Part shown: piece after piece, positions 36,686 to 47,400 of the stretch
Layout of the letters: each line of letters starts with the position of its first letter
Numbering within the stretch: the first letter of the stretch is position 1
Assembly: GCF_036860675.1 (NCBI RefSeq)
Contig: NZ_JAYKGK010000002.1
Location: 186,001 to 250,000, forward strand
From: Rosettibacter primus
GTDB taxonomy: Bacteria; Bacteroidota; Ignavibacteria; Ignavibacteriales; Melioribacteraceae
Direction: 5' to 3'
DNA: 64,000 bases
The notes under the pieces: generated by a model
What the model was told of the DNA's origin: nothing
Database searches by the model: none
Seen by the model: the letters and a program-made list of their open reading frames with translations, nothing else
Translations under genes and position numbers: made by a program

Positions 36686-37796
36686 AATGTTTATAAAACT
36701 TTATTGGATTTGTCGTTTTTGTATATTTATAAACTTTTATTTTGCTTCTATTGCTTATTAATTCTTCAATTCTTTTTTTAACTTCGTTCAAAATCAATAC
36801 TTCAGTTTCATAATGACCTGCATCTATAAGCAATATTTTATTATTTGCTTGATGAAATTCATGATATTTAATATCAGCAGTAATAAAAGCATCTGCATTA
36901 GAATTGATAGCATGACTTATTAAATTAGAACCAGCACCACCACATACTGCAACTTTTTTAATTACTTTATTTTTACCATTGCAATATCTTAACACTTCTG
37001 TATTTAATAAATTAGACACATATCTTAAAAATTCTTCTTCGCTCATTTCATTCTTGAGGATACCAATTGCACCAGCTCCAAAATTTACATTTCGATTTTT
37101 CAAGGGATAAATGTCGTAAGCTGGTTCTTCGTAAGGATGAGCTTTAATCATTGATGAGATAACTTTATTTAGATTCCACTGGTCAACAATAAATTCTAAA
37201 CGAATCTCTTCGACTTTTTCAAAGATATTCTTTTTTCCAATTACAGGATTTGATTTTTCAGAACCTTTAAAAGTACCTTCCCCTTTTAATCTAAAACTGC
37301 AATTTTCATATTCACCAATAATTCCTGCCCCAGAAGAAAAAACAGCATTCGAAACTTGTTCAAGGTGGGTTTCGGGAACAAAGACTGCAATTTTAAATTG
37401 GTTTGATTCTAAATTCTGAAGAAATTTAATTTCTGTTAATTTTAATTTTTTTGCTAATTCAAATGAAACTCCATCTTTAGCAAAATCTAAATTTGTATGA
37501 GCCGAATAAACAGTTACATTATTCCTAATAATTTTCTCGATAAGTTTAGCTGTAGAGTTGAATTCAAAATCTAATTTGTAGACTGGATTGAAAAGTAGTG
37601 GATGATGTGTAAAAATAAAGTTGCAATTTTTATTTATAGCTTCCTTCAGGACTTCATCGGTAAGTTCGAGGCATAGCATTATATTTTTTATCTTTGTCCC
37701 CCGAGAGCCTATTTGAAGTCCTGTGTTATCTTTTTCCCAAGCGGCTCCAGGGGGCGACCAGCTTTCAATATAATCTGTCAGTTCTCCTGCAATCAT
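36684..37796 (-). CDS. Nif3-like dinuclear metal centre protein (YqfO/YbgI family)
   Basis: A 370-residue hexameric-type Nif3 protein with the inserted PII-like domain of YqfO. Metal-binding motifs are FTHHPLLF near 60-67, SAHTNLD near 96-102 and, near the C-terminus, IDAGHYETE; ADIKYHEFHQA is also typical. The biochemical role is unsettled (GTP cyclohydrolase-like hydrolase has been proposed). The frame extends upstream to ATG 37841, but the family begins with a helix like GELTDYIESWSPP, so ATG 37796 is preferred. That ATG abuts a terminator-like hairpin and has no Shine-Dalgarno site. Confidence 0.86.
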   Translation of the reverse strand: MIAGELTDYIESWSPPGAAWEKDNTGLQIGSRGTKIKNIMLCLELTDEVLKEAINKNCNFIFTHHPLLFNPVYKLDFEFNSTAKLIEKIIRNNVTVYSAHTNLDFAKDGVSFELAKKLKLTEIKFLQNLESNQFKIAVFVPETHLEQVSNAVFSSGAGIIGEYENCSFRLKGEGTFKGSEKSNPVIGKKNIFEKVEEIRLEFIVDQWNLNKVISSMIKAHPYEEPAYDIYPLKNRNVNFGAGAIGILKNEMSEEEFLRYVSNLLNTEVLRYCNGKNKVIKKVAVCGGAGSNLISHAINSNADAFITADIKYHEFHQANNKILLIDAGHYETEVLILNEVKKRIEELISNRSKIKVYKYTKTTNPIKFYKH

Positions 37797-37800
37797 ATAT

Positions 37801-37836
37801 AAAAAAAATGCACCCCTCTTAAAGTGGAGTGCATTT
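37801..37836 (-). terminator. Hairpin plus T8 run between ispG and the Nif3-like gene
   Basis: On the minus strand an 11-base stem with one mismatch (AAATGCACTCC / GGGGTGCATTT, 9-base loop) is followed by a run of eight T. It lies about 120-150 bases beyond the ispG stop and ends four bases before the ATG at 37796. The structure is that of an intrinsic terminator for ispG. Confidence 0.7.
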
Positions 37837-37952
37837 CCCATTTGAAATTCTTTTTAGAAAACCCGTTGAATATTTTTCTTTTTTTAAATGAATAATTGTC
37901 CATAAATCTACTCAAAATATATAATAATAGAACAAGAACTTCAAGAAGATTA

Positions 37953-39917
37953 CTAATTTTCTCCCCTTTCTATCCATTTCCCATCATTTTTAATTAATTC
38001 TATAAGTTCATCCAATGCATTTTGGTCAGATATATTTCTTTTTACAATTTCTTTCCCTTTATACAAAGTAATTTTCCCAGGACCCGAACCAACATAACCA
38101 TAATCGGCATCTGCCATTTCTCCTGGACCATTTACTATGCAACCCATTATTGCAATCTTAACACCTTTAAGATGTTCTGTCCTCTTGCGAATTTTATTTG
38201 TCACTTCTACTAAATCAAATAATGTTCTTCCACATGATGGACAGGCAATATATTCTGTTTTTGTAATACGCACTCTTGCTGCTTGAAGTATTCCAAAAGA
38301 AGTTTTATTTAAAAATTCTCTGCTGATATTATTCCCATATTTGTCTTTAGCATTTATCCATACTCCATCACCAAAACCATCAATAAATAGTGCACCAAAA
38401 TCTGTAGCTGAATAAAGTCTTAATTCTTCTTCATCAATATTTTCATAAAATCTTTTGATAATCACAGGATTTTTTATGTCTCTCAAAATTAATTCAAAAA
38501 AGATTCTTCTCTGTTCTGCCATTCCATGCAGATTATCTGTATTAATTACAAAAACAACACTAAAATTGTTTTTTACATTTTCAAATTCATCCAAAAAAAT
38601 TTCATCGATATTTAATTCTATAAAATTAATAGTAAATGAATTAGCTTCAGCATTTAAAAATTCATAAACATTTTTATAAAAAGGAAATCCTTTTGTCCTA
38701 TCATTCAGGTGAATCCATTTTTCATAATCAAAAATAAGTTTTAAGTTTGGCGGCGGTTCAAAAGGAAAATCTTTTTTACCAAGATAAATTATATCCGCTG
38801 CTGAATCTGTTAACAACCATTTATCTATTTTTTCTGAATAATTATAACCAATGCTTTTCATTAATGAAAGCGAAATTACTTCTTCACTGAAATCTGCAAT
38901 AACTTTTGGAACTGTTGCCCCACCAATATTTGATACTTCAAAAGTTTCTCTTCGTTTATATTCAAAAGGATTGATGGGATTTTCTTCTATATCAATAATT
39001 GGTTTATGATTTTCTCTTCCTTTATATCTGTTTACAAGAATTTTTGCAACAGGTACTTCAAATTCTGGTTCTTCTGTTAATGATACACGGATTGTATCTC
39101 CAAGTCCATCTTCAAGCAGAGTTCCAATACCAGCAGCTGATTTTATTCTGCCATCTTCGCCAAAACCTGCTTCAGTCACACCAAGATGAAGTGGATAATT
39201 CATTCCCTCTTCTTCCATTTTATTTACAAGAAGTCGATATGCCTGAACCATCACCTGAGGGTTACTTGCTTTCATCGATAGAACAATAGAATGAAAATTT
39301 TCTTCTCTGCAAATTCTTAAAAACTCCAATGCAGATTCAACCATTCCAAATGGAGTATCGCCATATCGGCTCATAATTCTATCTGATAGTGATCCATGAT
39401 TAGTTCCAATTCGCAGAGCAGTGCCGTATTCTTTACAAATTTTTATTAATGGAATTAATTTTTCTCGAATTTTTTCGAGCTCTTCATTATACTGTTCATC
39501 AGTGTATTCAACAATCTGAAATTTCTTTTTATCAACAAAATTGCCCGGATTAATTCTCACTTTTTCTACAATTCGAGCAGCTACTTCAGCTGCATTTGGA
39601 GTGTAGTGAATATCTGCTATTAATGGTGTGTTAAATCCTCTTTTTCTTAATTCATTTTTAATGTTTAATAAATTCTTCGCTTCGTTTATACTTGGGGCAG
39701 TGATTCTTATATAATCACACCCCGCTTTAATCATTCGAATTGATTGCTCAACAGTTGCAATAGTATCCATAGTATTTGTTGTTGTCATCGATTGAATACG
39801 AATTGGATTATTTCCTCCAAGAGGAATATCACCAATATAAACTTCTCTTGTTTTGTATCTTGAATAACTTGTAAGACTATTACAGTATTTCTTTATTGAT
39901 TCTATTTTATTTTTCAT
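37953..39917 (-). CDS. ispG: 4-hydroxy-3-methylbut-2-en-1-yl diphosphate synthase, long form
   Basis: Iron-sulphur enzyme of the MEP isoprenoid pathway, converting MEcPP to HMBPP. The 654 residues are far longer than the roughly 370 of E. coli IspG and match the form with an extra central domain found in Bacteroidota, Chlamydiae and plants. The TIM barrel starts NPIRIQSMTTTNTMDT. The C-terminal Fe-S domain has Cys559, Cys562 and Cys593 with Glu600 (GCIVNGPGE) for the 4Fe-4S cluster. ATG start. It provides precursors used by hpnCDE in the same window. Confidence 0.96.
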   Translation of the reverse strand: MKNKIESIKKYCNSLTSYSRYKTREVYIGDIPLGGNNPIRIQSMTTTNTMDTIATVEQSIRMIKAGCDYIRITAPSINEAKNLLNIKNELRKRGFNTPLIADIHYTPNAAEVAARIVEKVRINPGNFVDKKKFQIVEYTDEQYNEELEKIREKLIPLIKICKEYGTALRIGTNHGSLSDRIMSRYGDTPFGMVESALEFLRICREENFHSIVLSMKASNPQVMVQAYRLLVNKMEEEGMNYPLHLGVTEAGFGEDGRIKSAAGIGTLLEDGLGDTIRVSLTEEPEFEVPVAKILVNRYKGRENHKPIIDIEENPINPFEYKRRETFEVSNIGGATVPKVIADFSEEVISLSLMKSIGYNYSEKIDKWLLTDSAADIIYLGKKDFPFEPPPNLKLIFDYEKWIHLNDRTKGFPFYKNVYEFLNAEANSFTINFIELNIDEIFLDEFENVKNNFSVVFVINTDNLHGMAEQRRIFFELILRDIKNPVIIKRFYENIDEEELRLYSATDFGALFIDGFGDGVWINAKDKYGNNISREFLNKTSFGILQAARVRITKTEYIACPSCGRTLFDLVEVTNKIRKRTEHLKGVKIAIMGCIVNGPGEMADADYGYVGSGPGKITLYKGKEIVKRNISDQNALDELIELIKNDGKWIERGEN

Positions 39918-39952
39918 AGCATTTAATTAACAAGATTAAATGAAAAGTAGTT

Positions 39953-40486
39953 CTAACTTTTTTTTGAAATTTCATATAAAAATCTCGATATAAATTCAGG
40001 TGCTGAAGCAGGATCTCTTCCTGTTATTACATTACTATCAATTACAACGGGTTCATCTTTATACTCAATTCCTTCTTTTTCTAGTTCTTTTTTATCATCC
40101 GGAAAACATGTAGCAACTTTTTTTATTATCCCAGCTTTAGCAAGAATAACGGGGGCACTACAAATTGCACCAATAATTTTTTTGCTTTTATCAAATTTCT
40201 GCGCAATTGAATGAAGTAATTTATTGTTCCAGTAGTTTCTTACTCCTTTCCCTCCTATGAATATTATTCCACTAAAATTTTTTTCATGAACATTATAAAG
40301 AAGCATATCATTTTTTACTTTCAAATTTTCTGAACCAACACATAATGAATTTGAATCGGAAGCAATAAATACCTTTTTATTGGCTTTGATTAGTGAATTT
40401 GAAATAATTAAATATTCCTGTTCGTTAAAATCCTGTGCAGGCAGAACTAGAAGAATGCTATTTTTAATCAAATAGTTGTTTCTCAT
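39953..40486 (-). CDS. DJ-1/PfpI family protein
   Basis: A 177-residue class I GATase-like protein. The nucleophile-elbow Cys109 lies in GAICSAPVILAKAG, with a conserved acidic residue in DFNEQEY near 19-25 and FIGGKGVRNYW in the middle. Members act as glyoxalase/deglycase-like, chaperone or protease-like proteins; which applies cannot be told. The open frame continues upstream to 40615, but the first 43 codons overlap the divergent dnaG start and lack family similarity, so ATG 40486 is used. Confidence 0.82.
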   Translation of the reverse strand: MRNNYLIKNSILLVLPAQDFNEQEYLIISNSLIKANKKVFIASDSNSLCVGSENLKVKNDMLLYNVHEKNFSGIIFIGGKGVRNYWNNKLLHSIAQKFDKSKKIIGAICSAPVILAKAGIIKKVATCFPDDKKELEKEGIEYKDEPVVIDSNVITGRDPASAPEFISRFLYEISKKS

Positions 40487-40584
40487 CGTAATTTCCAAAT
40501 CGAAAATAATAATATTAATTTTGATGAGCAATTTTGAATGCAATGTATAAATCATTATAAGTTTGTAGATGTAATTTAATATGT

Positions 40585-40589
40585 GAGGA
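40585..40589 (+). promoter_or_regulatory. Ribosome binding site for the TTG start of dnaG
   Basis: GAGGA, eight bases before TTG 40598; supports the non-ATG start. Confidence 0.6.
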
Positions 40590-40597
40590 ACTGAATA

Positions 40598-42460
40598 TTG
40601 AGAATATCTGAGCAAAAGATTGAAGAAATTAGAAATGCTGTGGACATAGTTGACATTATTTCAGGCTATGTTCATCTACGAAAGCGGGGGAAAAACTTTG
40701 TAGGATTATGCCCATTCCATCAAGAAAAAACTCCATCTTTTACTGTAAGCAGCGATAAACAAATCTATCATTGCTTTGGATGTGGTGCAGGTGGTAATGT
40801 CTTTAAATTCTTGATGGATTTTAAAAATATTTCTTTTATCGAAGCAGTTGAAGAAATTGCTGAACACGCAGGAATTAAAATACAATATGAAAAATCCGAG
40901 TTAACAGAAATTCAGAAAGAGCTTGAAGAGTTTTATGAAATAAATGACTTTGCTGCAAGATACTTTGAAGAAATTTTGCAAAAAAGTTCAGAAGCCGAGG
41001 AAGCCCGCCAATACTTAAAGAAAAGAAACATAAAACCAAAAACACAAAAATTATTTAGACTAGGATTTGCTCCTGCAGGCTGGAACAATTTTCTAAATGT
41101 TGCAAGAGAAAATAAAATTGATTTAGAAAAAGCAAAAATACTTGGTTTAATTGATGTTAATGAAAAAGGTGAATATTACGATAAATTTAGAGAAAGAATA
41201 ATCTTTCCAATTTTTTCTCCTAATGGAAGAGTAATTGCCTTTGGCGGAAGAATTCTTATCGATAAAGAGAACACTGCAAAGTATTTAAATTCTCCAGAAT
41301 CAAAAATTTATTCCAAACGAAAATCATTATATGGTTTATTTCATTCGAAAGAAGAAATAAGAAAACTCGATAGAGCAATACTTGTAGAAGGTTATATGGA
41401 TTTAATATCACTATTTCAAGCAGATATTAAAAATGTTGTTGCTTCATCTGGCACATCTTTAACCGAAGAACAAGTTCAACTTTTATCTCGATTCACTAAA
41501 AATATTATCGTTCTATTTGATGCTGACCCTGCAGGACAAAAAGCATCTCTTCGCAGCATTGAAATTTTGTTGAAATATGACTTTGACATAAAAGTTATGA
41601 TGCTTCCTCAAAATGAAGATCCCGATTCTTTTATTAATAAATATGGCAAAGAAAAATTTGATGAACTATTAAACTCAGCTAAAAATTTCGTTGAGTTCCA
41701 GACAGCACAATTTGAAGCAGAAGGAAAGTTTGACGACCCTGCTGCTGCTGCATCTGCCATAAGAGAAATTGTTAGAACACTCGCACTCGTCAACGACGAA
41801 TTAAAAAGAAGTTTCCTCATTAAAACAATTGTAAAAAAATTTAATCTGAAAGAACGATTAATTGAAGATGAGTTAAATAAAATTTTATCACAGCAAAAAG
41901 AAACAACACCTTCTCAAAGTTTACAATCTATGCAAAGAAATTTAAGAACAAATAACAATTTTTCTCCTTCAGCATCAATTTCAAATATTTCTCAACTTGA
42001 AAAGGAAATTATTAGACTACTTTACAGCGGCAACGAAGAAATTGTTGAACACATTCTTGAAAAAATTAGTCTGGATTATTTCTCCAATCCTGATTTAAAA
42101 TATCTTGTTGAAATTGTTCTTGATGGACATACCGACAGAGATATTTCACCAGGTTATCTAACTGATAAAATTAAAAATGAACAACTCAAAGATTTTATAT
42201 TCAAACTCACATTAAAAGATGAAGGCATTAGCCACAGATGGGATGAACTTTCTCTCAATGGCAAAATAGAAAAAGATTCACTTGAATATGCAAAAGAGAC
42301 AGTGAATAAATTTCTTGTTTATCAAATAGAACAAGAAATTAAAGCAAACAATAAGATTATTGAAAGCACCAATGATGAACACCTAAAAATTGAACTCTTA
42401 AACAGAAACAAAGAACTATTGAACGAAAAGAAACATCTTTTAACACAAAACAAAAATTAA
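40598..42460 (+). CDS. dnaG: DNA primase
   Basis: Synthesises RNA primers at the replication fork. The 620 residues contain the CHC2 zinc finger (Cys38, His41, Cys59, Cys62), the RNA polymerase core with TOPRIM acidic motifs (AILVEGYMDLISL; VLFDADPAGQKA) and a C-terminal DnaB-interaction region. The start is TTG; the family N-terminus (I-x-EEKIEEIRNAVDIVDII pattern) begins exactly there. Divergent from the DJ-1 gene. The GH13 gene follows after 13 bases. No rpoD or rpsU, the partners seen in E. coli, are adjacent. Confidence 0.96.
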   Translation: MRISEQKIEEIRNAVDIVDIISGYVHLRKRGKNFVGLCPFHQEKTPSFTVSSDKQIYHCFGCGAGGNVFKFLMDFKNISFIEAVEEIAEHAGIKIQYEKSELTEIQKELEEFYEINDFAARYFEEILQKSSEAEEARQYLKKRNIKPKTQKLFRLGFAPAGWNNFLNVARENKIDLEKAKILGLIDVNEKGEYYDKFRERIIFPIFSPNGRVIAFGGRILIDKENTAKYLNSPESKIYSKRKSLYGLFHSKEEIRKLDRAILVEGYMDLISLFQADIKNVVASSGTSLTEEQVQLLSRFTKNIIVLFDADPAGQKASLRSIEILLKYDFDIKVMMLPQNEDPDSFINKYGKEKFDELLNSAKNFVEFQTAQFEAEGKFDDPAAAASAIREIVRTLALVNDELKRSFLIKTIVKKFNLKERLIEDELNKILSQQKETTPSQSLQSMQRNLRTNNNFSPSASISNISQLEKEIIRLLYSGNEEIVEHILEKISLDYFSNPDLKYLVEIVLDGHTDRDISPGYLTDKIKNEQLKDFIFKLTLKDEGISHRWDELSLNGKIEKDSLEYAKETVNKFLVYQIEQEIKANNKIIESTNDEHLKIELLNRNKELLNEKKHLLTQNKN

Positions 42461-42473
42461 CAACGGTAAAGTA

Positions 42474-43943
42474 ATGATAGTTAATCCATCTATTTATGAA
42501 ATTAATACGAGAGTATTTCTAAAACGTTTTGGCAGCGAAACTAAATTAAATGATGTTCCCCAAAGTTACTGGGAATATTTTATTCAGAAAAAGTTTGATT
42601 ATATCTGGCTTATGGGAATATGGAAAACATGTAAATCTACAATTGATAAATATTGTTTTGAAGATTACTTAATTCAAAGTTATGATAGAGCTTTGAAGAA
42701 TTGGGAAAGAAATGATGTTATCGGTTCACCATATTCAATTGATGTTTATGAAGTTAACACAGATGTAGGTAATTTTGAAACTCTGCAGAAATTAAAATCT
42801 TTTTTAAATAAAAATAATATTGGATTGATTCTTGACTTTGTACCGAATCATTTTAGTGCCGATAGTCAATTGATAAAAACCAATCCATCATTTTTTTTAA
42901 GTGTAAACAAAGATACATTTGAAAGAGACCCCCATACATTTTATAAGCCCTTTGATGATGAAGAAAAATATTATGCTCATGGACGTGATCCGTTCTTTCC
43001 TGCATGGCAGGATACAATTCAAGTAAATTATTTCAGCAAAGATGTTAGAAAATATTTTAAGAAAGTATTAAAAAATCTTACAAAATATTGCGACGGTGTT
43101 AGATGTGACATGGCAATGCTTGGTTTAAATAATGTTTTTAAAAATACGTGGGCAGGTGTTATAGACAAATGTGAAAATGAACTGACTACAACTGAATTCT
43201 GGAGTGAAATAATTTCTGAAATTAAAAAAGTAAGAAATGATTTTATTTTTATTGGAGAAGTTTACTGGAATCTTGAAAAAGATTTACAGGAACTTGGTTT
43301 TGATTTTACCTACGATAAAAATCTTCTCGATAAATTCAAGTTTGGCAATGCTCTTGATATTTATGAACATCTTCAACTTGATGAACAACATCAGAAAAAA
43401 TCAGTCCGTTTTATTGAAAATCATGATGAAGAGAGAGCAATTGTTTCACTTGGAAAAGAGAAATCAAGGGCTGCAGCAATAATAATAAGCACAATTCCAG
43501 GAATGCATTTATACTATGATGGTCAATTTGAAGGTAAAAAAATTAAATTACCTGTTCAGCTGGGCCGAGAACCTGAAGAACTAATCCAAAAAGATATGAA
43601 AGAATTTTACGATAAACTTCTTGATATAACTTCTTCGGAAATCTTTAAAGTTGGGACATGGAAATTACTTGAAGCACTTCCTTCCTGGGAAGGGAATCAC
43701 ACTTTTACAAATATTTTAACGTGGCAGTGGGAATTAAATTCTCAAAGATGCCTTGTAGCACTAAATTATTCAGATACAATTTCTTCATGCAGAATTAAAT
43801 TAGATGTAAGAAATTACCCCGAAACTTTTGAAATAAAAGATATGCTTAATAATCAAACTTATTATAGATTTGCCGAAGAAGTATATCACACTGGATTATA
43901 TGTTGAATTAAAACCATATCAAGCACATATATTCTTTTACTGA
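42474..43943 (+). CDS. Alpha-amylase family glycosidase (GH13)
   Basis: A 489-residue GH13 enzyme with all four conserved regions: DFVPNH at 121-126, GVRCDMAM with nucleophile Asp212, FIGEVYW with acid/base Glu262, and IENHDE with transition-state Asp318. No signal peptide, so cytoplasmic. The specificity could not be assigned; the reduced region around the nucleophile (GVRCDMAM) and lack of a calcium-loop hint differ from secreted amylases. Only 13 bases separate it from dnaG, so co-transcription is likely. A role in glycogen or maltodextrin use is inferred from family and from glgC elsewhere in the window. Confidence 0.87.
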   Translation: MIVNPSIYEINTRVFLKRFGSETKLNDVPQSYWEYFIQKKFDYIWLMGIWKTCKSTIDKYCFEDYLIQSYDRALKNWERNDVIGSPYSIDVYEVNTDVGNFETLQKLKSFLNKNNIGLILDFVPNHFSADSQLIKTNPSFFLSVNKDTFERDPHTFYKPFDDEEKYYAHGRDPFFPAWQDTIQVNYFSKDVRKYFKKVLKNLTKYCDGVRCDMAMLGLNNVFKNTWAGVIDKCENELTTTEFWSEIISEIKKVRNDFIFIGEVYWNLEKDLQELGFDFTYDKNLLDKFKFGNALDIYEHLQLDEQHQKKSVRFIENHDEERAIVSLGKEKSRAAAIIISTIPGMHLYYDGQFEGKKIKLPVQLGREPEELIQKDMKEFYDKLLDITSSEIFKVGTWKLLEALPSWEGNHTFTNILTWQWELNSQRCLVALNYSDTISSCRIKLDVRNYPETFEIKDMLNNQTYYRFAEEVYHTGLYVELKPYQAHIFFY

Positions 43944-43953
43944 TAAGGTAAAA

Positions 43954-44364
43954 CTATTCTAGTTTTTCCCCTGTTTTGCTTTCGTAAGTTTTAATTAATG
44001 ATTCTAATAAAACATTATTTTGGACAGGTTTTGTAATAAAAAGGTCAACCCCGGCTTTATAAGCATTATCTTTATCTCTCTGAAATGCATGAGCTGAAAG
44101 TCCAACAACAGGGATATTTTTTGTTTCATCAGATTGTCTTAGTTCTCTTGTAAGCTGCAAGCCATCTTTTTTACCTCTTAATGAAATATCCATTAAAATT
44201 ATATCAAATTTTTGTTCTTTCATCTTTTCATAAAAAGTTTCGGCTGAATCGCAAACATCAACATCAAATTTGCGTTTCAGAAAAAGTTGAAGGAATTTTT
44301 GATTTTCAAAATCATCTTCTACAATCAAAAGTTTTGGTTTTCTTTTTTCATTAGTTCCAGACAT
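43954..44364 (-). CDS. Single-domain response regulator
   Basis: A 136-residue receiver without output domain, as in CheY/Spo0F. The acidic pocket is VEDD (15-18), the phosphoacceptor Asp59 is in LMDISLRG, and the conserved Ser/Lys are in VVGLSAHA and FITKPV. The frame extends to TTG 44394, but ATG 44364 has AAGGA upstream. It lies downstream of the multi-PAS histidine kinase on the same strand, so the two are probably partners. Convergent with the GH13 gene. Confidence 0.88.
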   Translation of the reverse strand: MSGTNEKRKPKLLIVEDDFENQKFLQLFLKRKFDVDVCDSAETFYEKMKEQKFDIILMDISLRGKKDGLQLTRELRQSDETKNIPVVGLSAHAFQRDKDNAYKAGVDLFITKPVQNNVLLESLIKTYESKTGEKLE

Positions 44365-44435
44365 AGCAATGTTCCTTAAATAGTTAGTATCCAATAAAAA
44401 TCTACTAAACTAAAATAAACAATTCAAGCTAACAT

Positions 44436-44461
44436 AAAAAGAGCAATTGCATATATGCTCT
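44436..44461 (-). terminator. Weak hairpin after the histidine kinase
   Basis: On the minus strand AGAGCA, 10 bases, TGCTCT followed by TTTT, about 30 bases beyond the kinase stop. The stem is only six pairs, so it may be a weak terminator or attenuator ahead of the response regulator. Confidence 0.35.
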
Positions 44462-44490
44462 ATATCAACAAATAAAATTTCTGTTTTAAA

Positions 44491-47400
44491 TCAACCAAAT
44501 ATCACTGTAAATGTCGAGCCTTTTCCTTTTTGGCTTTCAACATATATTTCCGCATTATTCATTTCACAATATTTTTTGACAAGTGCAAGACCTAAACCGC
44601 TTCCTTCAAATCTTCTTGTATAGCCCTGTTCTTCCTGTGTAAAAGGTTGAAAAAGCTTGTTGAGAAAATCTTCACTCATTCCTATTCCTGTATCTTTTAC
44701 TTTCACTGTCAATTTATCATTTTCATTTCTTTCAACAACAATTTCAACACTACCTTCGTTTGTATATTTTATTGCATTATCAATTAAATTCGAGAAAATC
44801 TGCGCAACACTATAATCATCTGCAAACAGACTTAATTTATCAGTTTTATAATCAACATAAAAAGTCAATCCCTTATTTTCGGCAATTGTTTTAAACTCAG
44901 CCATAAGATTATCAATAATTTTCTCCTTTAGATTAAAGAAACTATATGTTGGGATGTAAGCACCTGATTGAACAGCAGACATATTTAAAACCAAGTCAAT
45001 AGTTCGAATTATTCTTTTAGAAGCAAAATCAATACTTTTAAAATATTCTTTTAATTCAGGTGAAATTATATCCTGAGTTTCTTCTTTTATTAAGTTGCAG
45101 AAACTAACAATCACATTCAATGGGGTTCTTATTTCGTGGGACATTTGAGCAAGAAAATAGGATTTTAATTTATCCGCCTGCTCTGCTTTTTCTTTGGCAA
45201 TCATTAATTCTTGTTCTGCTAATTTTTTTGTTGTAATATCTTCTGCTGTTCCCTCAAAATATGCTATTGAACCATCATCATTTTTATATGCTTTTGCATT
45301 TTCTCTTATGTAAATAATTTTTCCATCTGCTCTTTTCCATTTTTGTTCAAAACCATAAACTATTCCTTCTTCCATTATTATTCTCAGAAATAAATCACGA
45401 GTACCTTTTTCAGCATAAACTTCATCCATAATAATTTTAGATTGAGCCTCTTCTAAGGAGTCATACCCAAGCATTGATAAAAATGTTGGATTTGCCATCA
45501 AAAGTTTACCGTCAGGAGTTGTTCTGTAAACACCAATTGTTAAACTTTCATAAATATTTCTAAATCGTTCTTCACTTTCTCTCAGTGCTTTTTCTACTTC
45601 CTTAAGATGAGTAATATCTTTTGAAATTATTACAACCGCATAAATCTCATTCGTTGTAGGATTTTTTACAGGGCTTAAAGTTCTTATAAAATATCTTCCA
45701 TCTCTAAAGCTCTGATATTCATAAGCAATAGCGATTCCAGATTCACAAACTTTTTTTACCTTTTCTTCAAATTCTTTTGAACCTTCAAGAGTATGAAATT
45801 CGCTGTACGGTTTACCAATTACTTCTTCTAATTTCATTCCTAATCTGGTTAAATATCTTTTATTCATGTGAAGATAGCGGCAATCTCTATCTACAAGATA
45901 AATAGCATCCTCACTGGATTCGATTAAAGCATTATAATTTTCTTCGTTTTGCTTTATTATCTCTTCAATTTTTCTTCTTTCATTTTCGGCTTCAATATAT
46001 TCCAGAGCAAAAGATAAATCCATTGAAAGTTGCTCGAGTAGTTCAATTTCTTCTTTATCAAAAAACTTTTCTTCAATAGAATATAAATTTAATGTTCCAA
46101 TTGTTTTCCCAAACATTCTTATTGGATAAGCTGCAAATGATTTAAAACCATAATCAGCGGCTAATCTGTAGCATAAGCCCATTTTTTTATCTTTAAGAAT
46201 ATTATTTGATATAAAATATTTTCCTGTTCTTAAAACTTTTCTAATTGGAGATTTATTATGGCTTACTACATTAAGGTCAGCAAATATTCTATCTTTGTAA
46301 TTATCATTCATTCCATAATCTGCTTCAATATTAAGTTCTTCTGTTTCGGTATTAATCATACTAATCCATGCTAAAGAAAATCCACCTTTATCAACTGCTA
46401 TTTTAGTAATTGTATTCAATAATTTTTCTTTTTCACGGATTCTTACAATTGTCTCATTTACCTCAGACAACATTGAATAAACACGGTTCAACTTCTTTAT
46501 TTTTTCTTCTGCTTTTTTTCTTTCTGTTATATCTTCAATAGCAAGAAGAATCATATCAGTTTTATTTGATTCTCTGTAAATTCTTCGTGCATTAAGAAGA
46601 ATTGTTTTGAAACCTAAATGAGGGAAATTGTATTGAACTTCAAAGTTCTCAAAAGAAGTATTTAAGGGAAGAATATTTTTAAGCAATAATTTTAAAGCCG
46701 GGATATTCAATTGTCCATTTCCGAGTTTATATAATGATTTCCCAATTGTATCTTTCTCAGAAGTTTTAAAAATATTATAAAAAGAACGATTTGCTGTAAT
46801 TACGTTCATTTTTGAATCAAGAACAATCAAGGGCTCTCTTACTGTAGCAATAATACTTTCTGCAAAAATTTTTGCTTCTTCAATTTTCTTTTGAGCTTCT
46901 CGTTCTTTTGTTTGATCTCTAAAAACAAGAACAACGCCTGTAATTTCCCCTTTTTTATCTTTAATTGGTGCCCCACAGTCAAGTATCGGTCTTTCTGTTT
47001 TATCCTTGGATATTAAGATTGTATGATTTGCAAGACCGACTACAATTCCTTCTTTTAAAACTCTTTTTACAGGATTTTCAACTTTCTTTCTTGTATATTC
47101 ATTTACAATGTTAAAAACTAATTCAAGTTTTTTCCCTTTTGCATCTTTCTCTTTCCAGCCAGTTAATTTTTCTGCTATCGGATTCATCATCACAATTTTA
47201 CCATGATTATCTGTTGTAATTACACCATCACCTATACTGTATAATGTAGTTCTCAATTCAGATTCAGCTTTAATAAGTTCATTTTCAAGATTGATATGCT
47301 CAGTTATATCCTGAACAATCATTAATTCACATGTTAATCCTTCATAAACAATTTTACTTTTTGTAATCTGAACATCTACAGCTTTTCCATTTTTTATTCT

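Noticed and set aside
40487..40615. 43-residue N-terminal extension of the DJ-1 protein
   Set aside because: It overlaps the divergent dnaG start and lacks family similarity; ATG 40486 gives a normal DJ-1 N-terminus.
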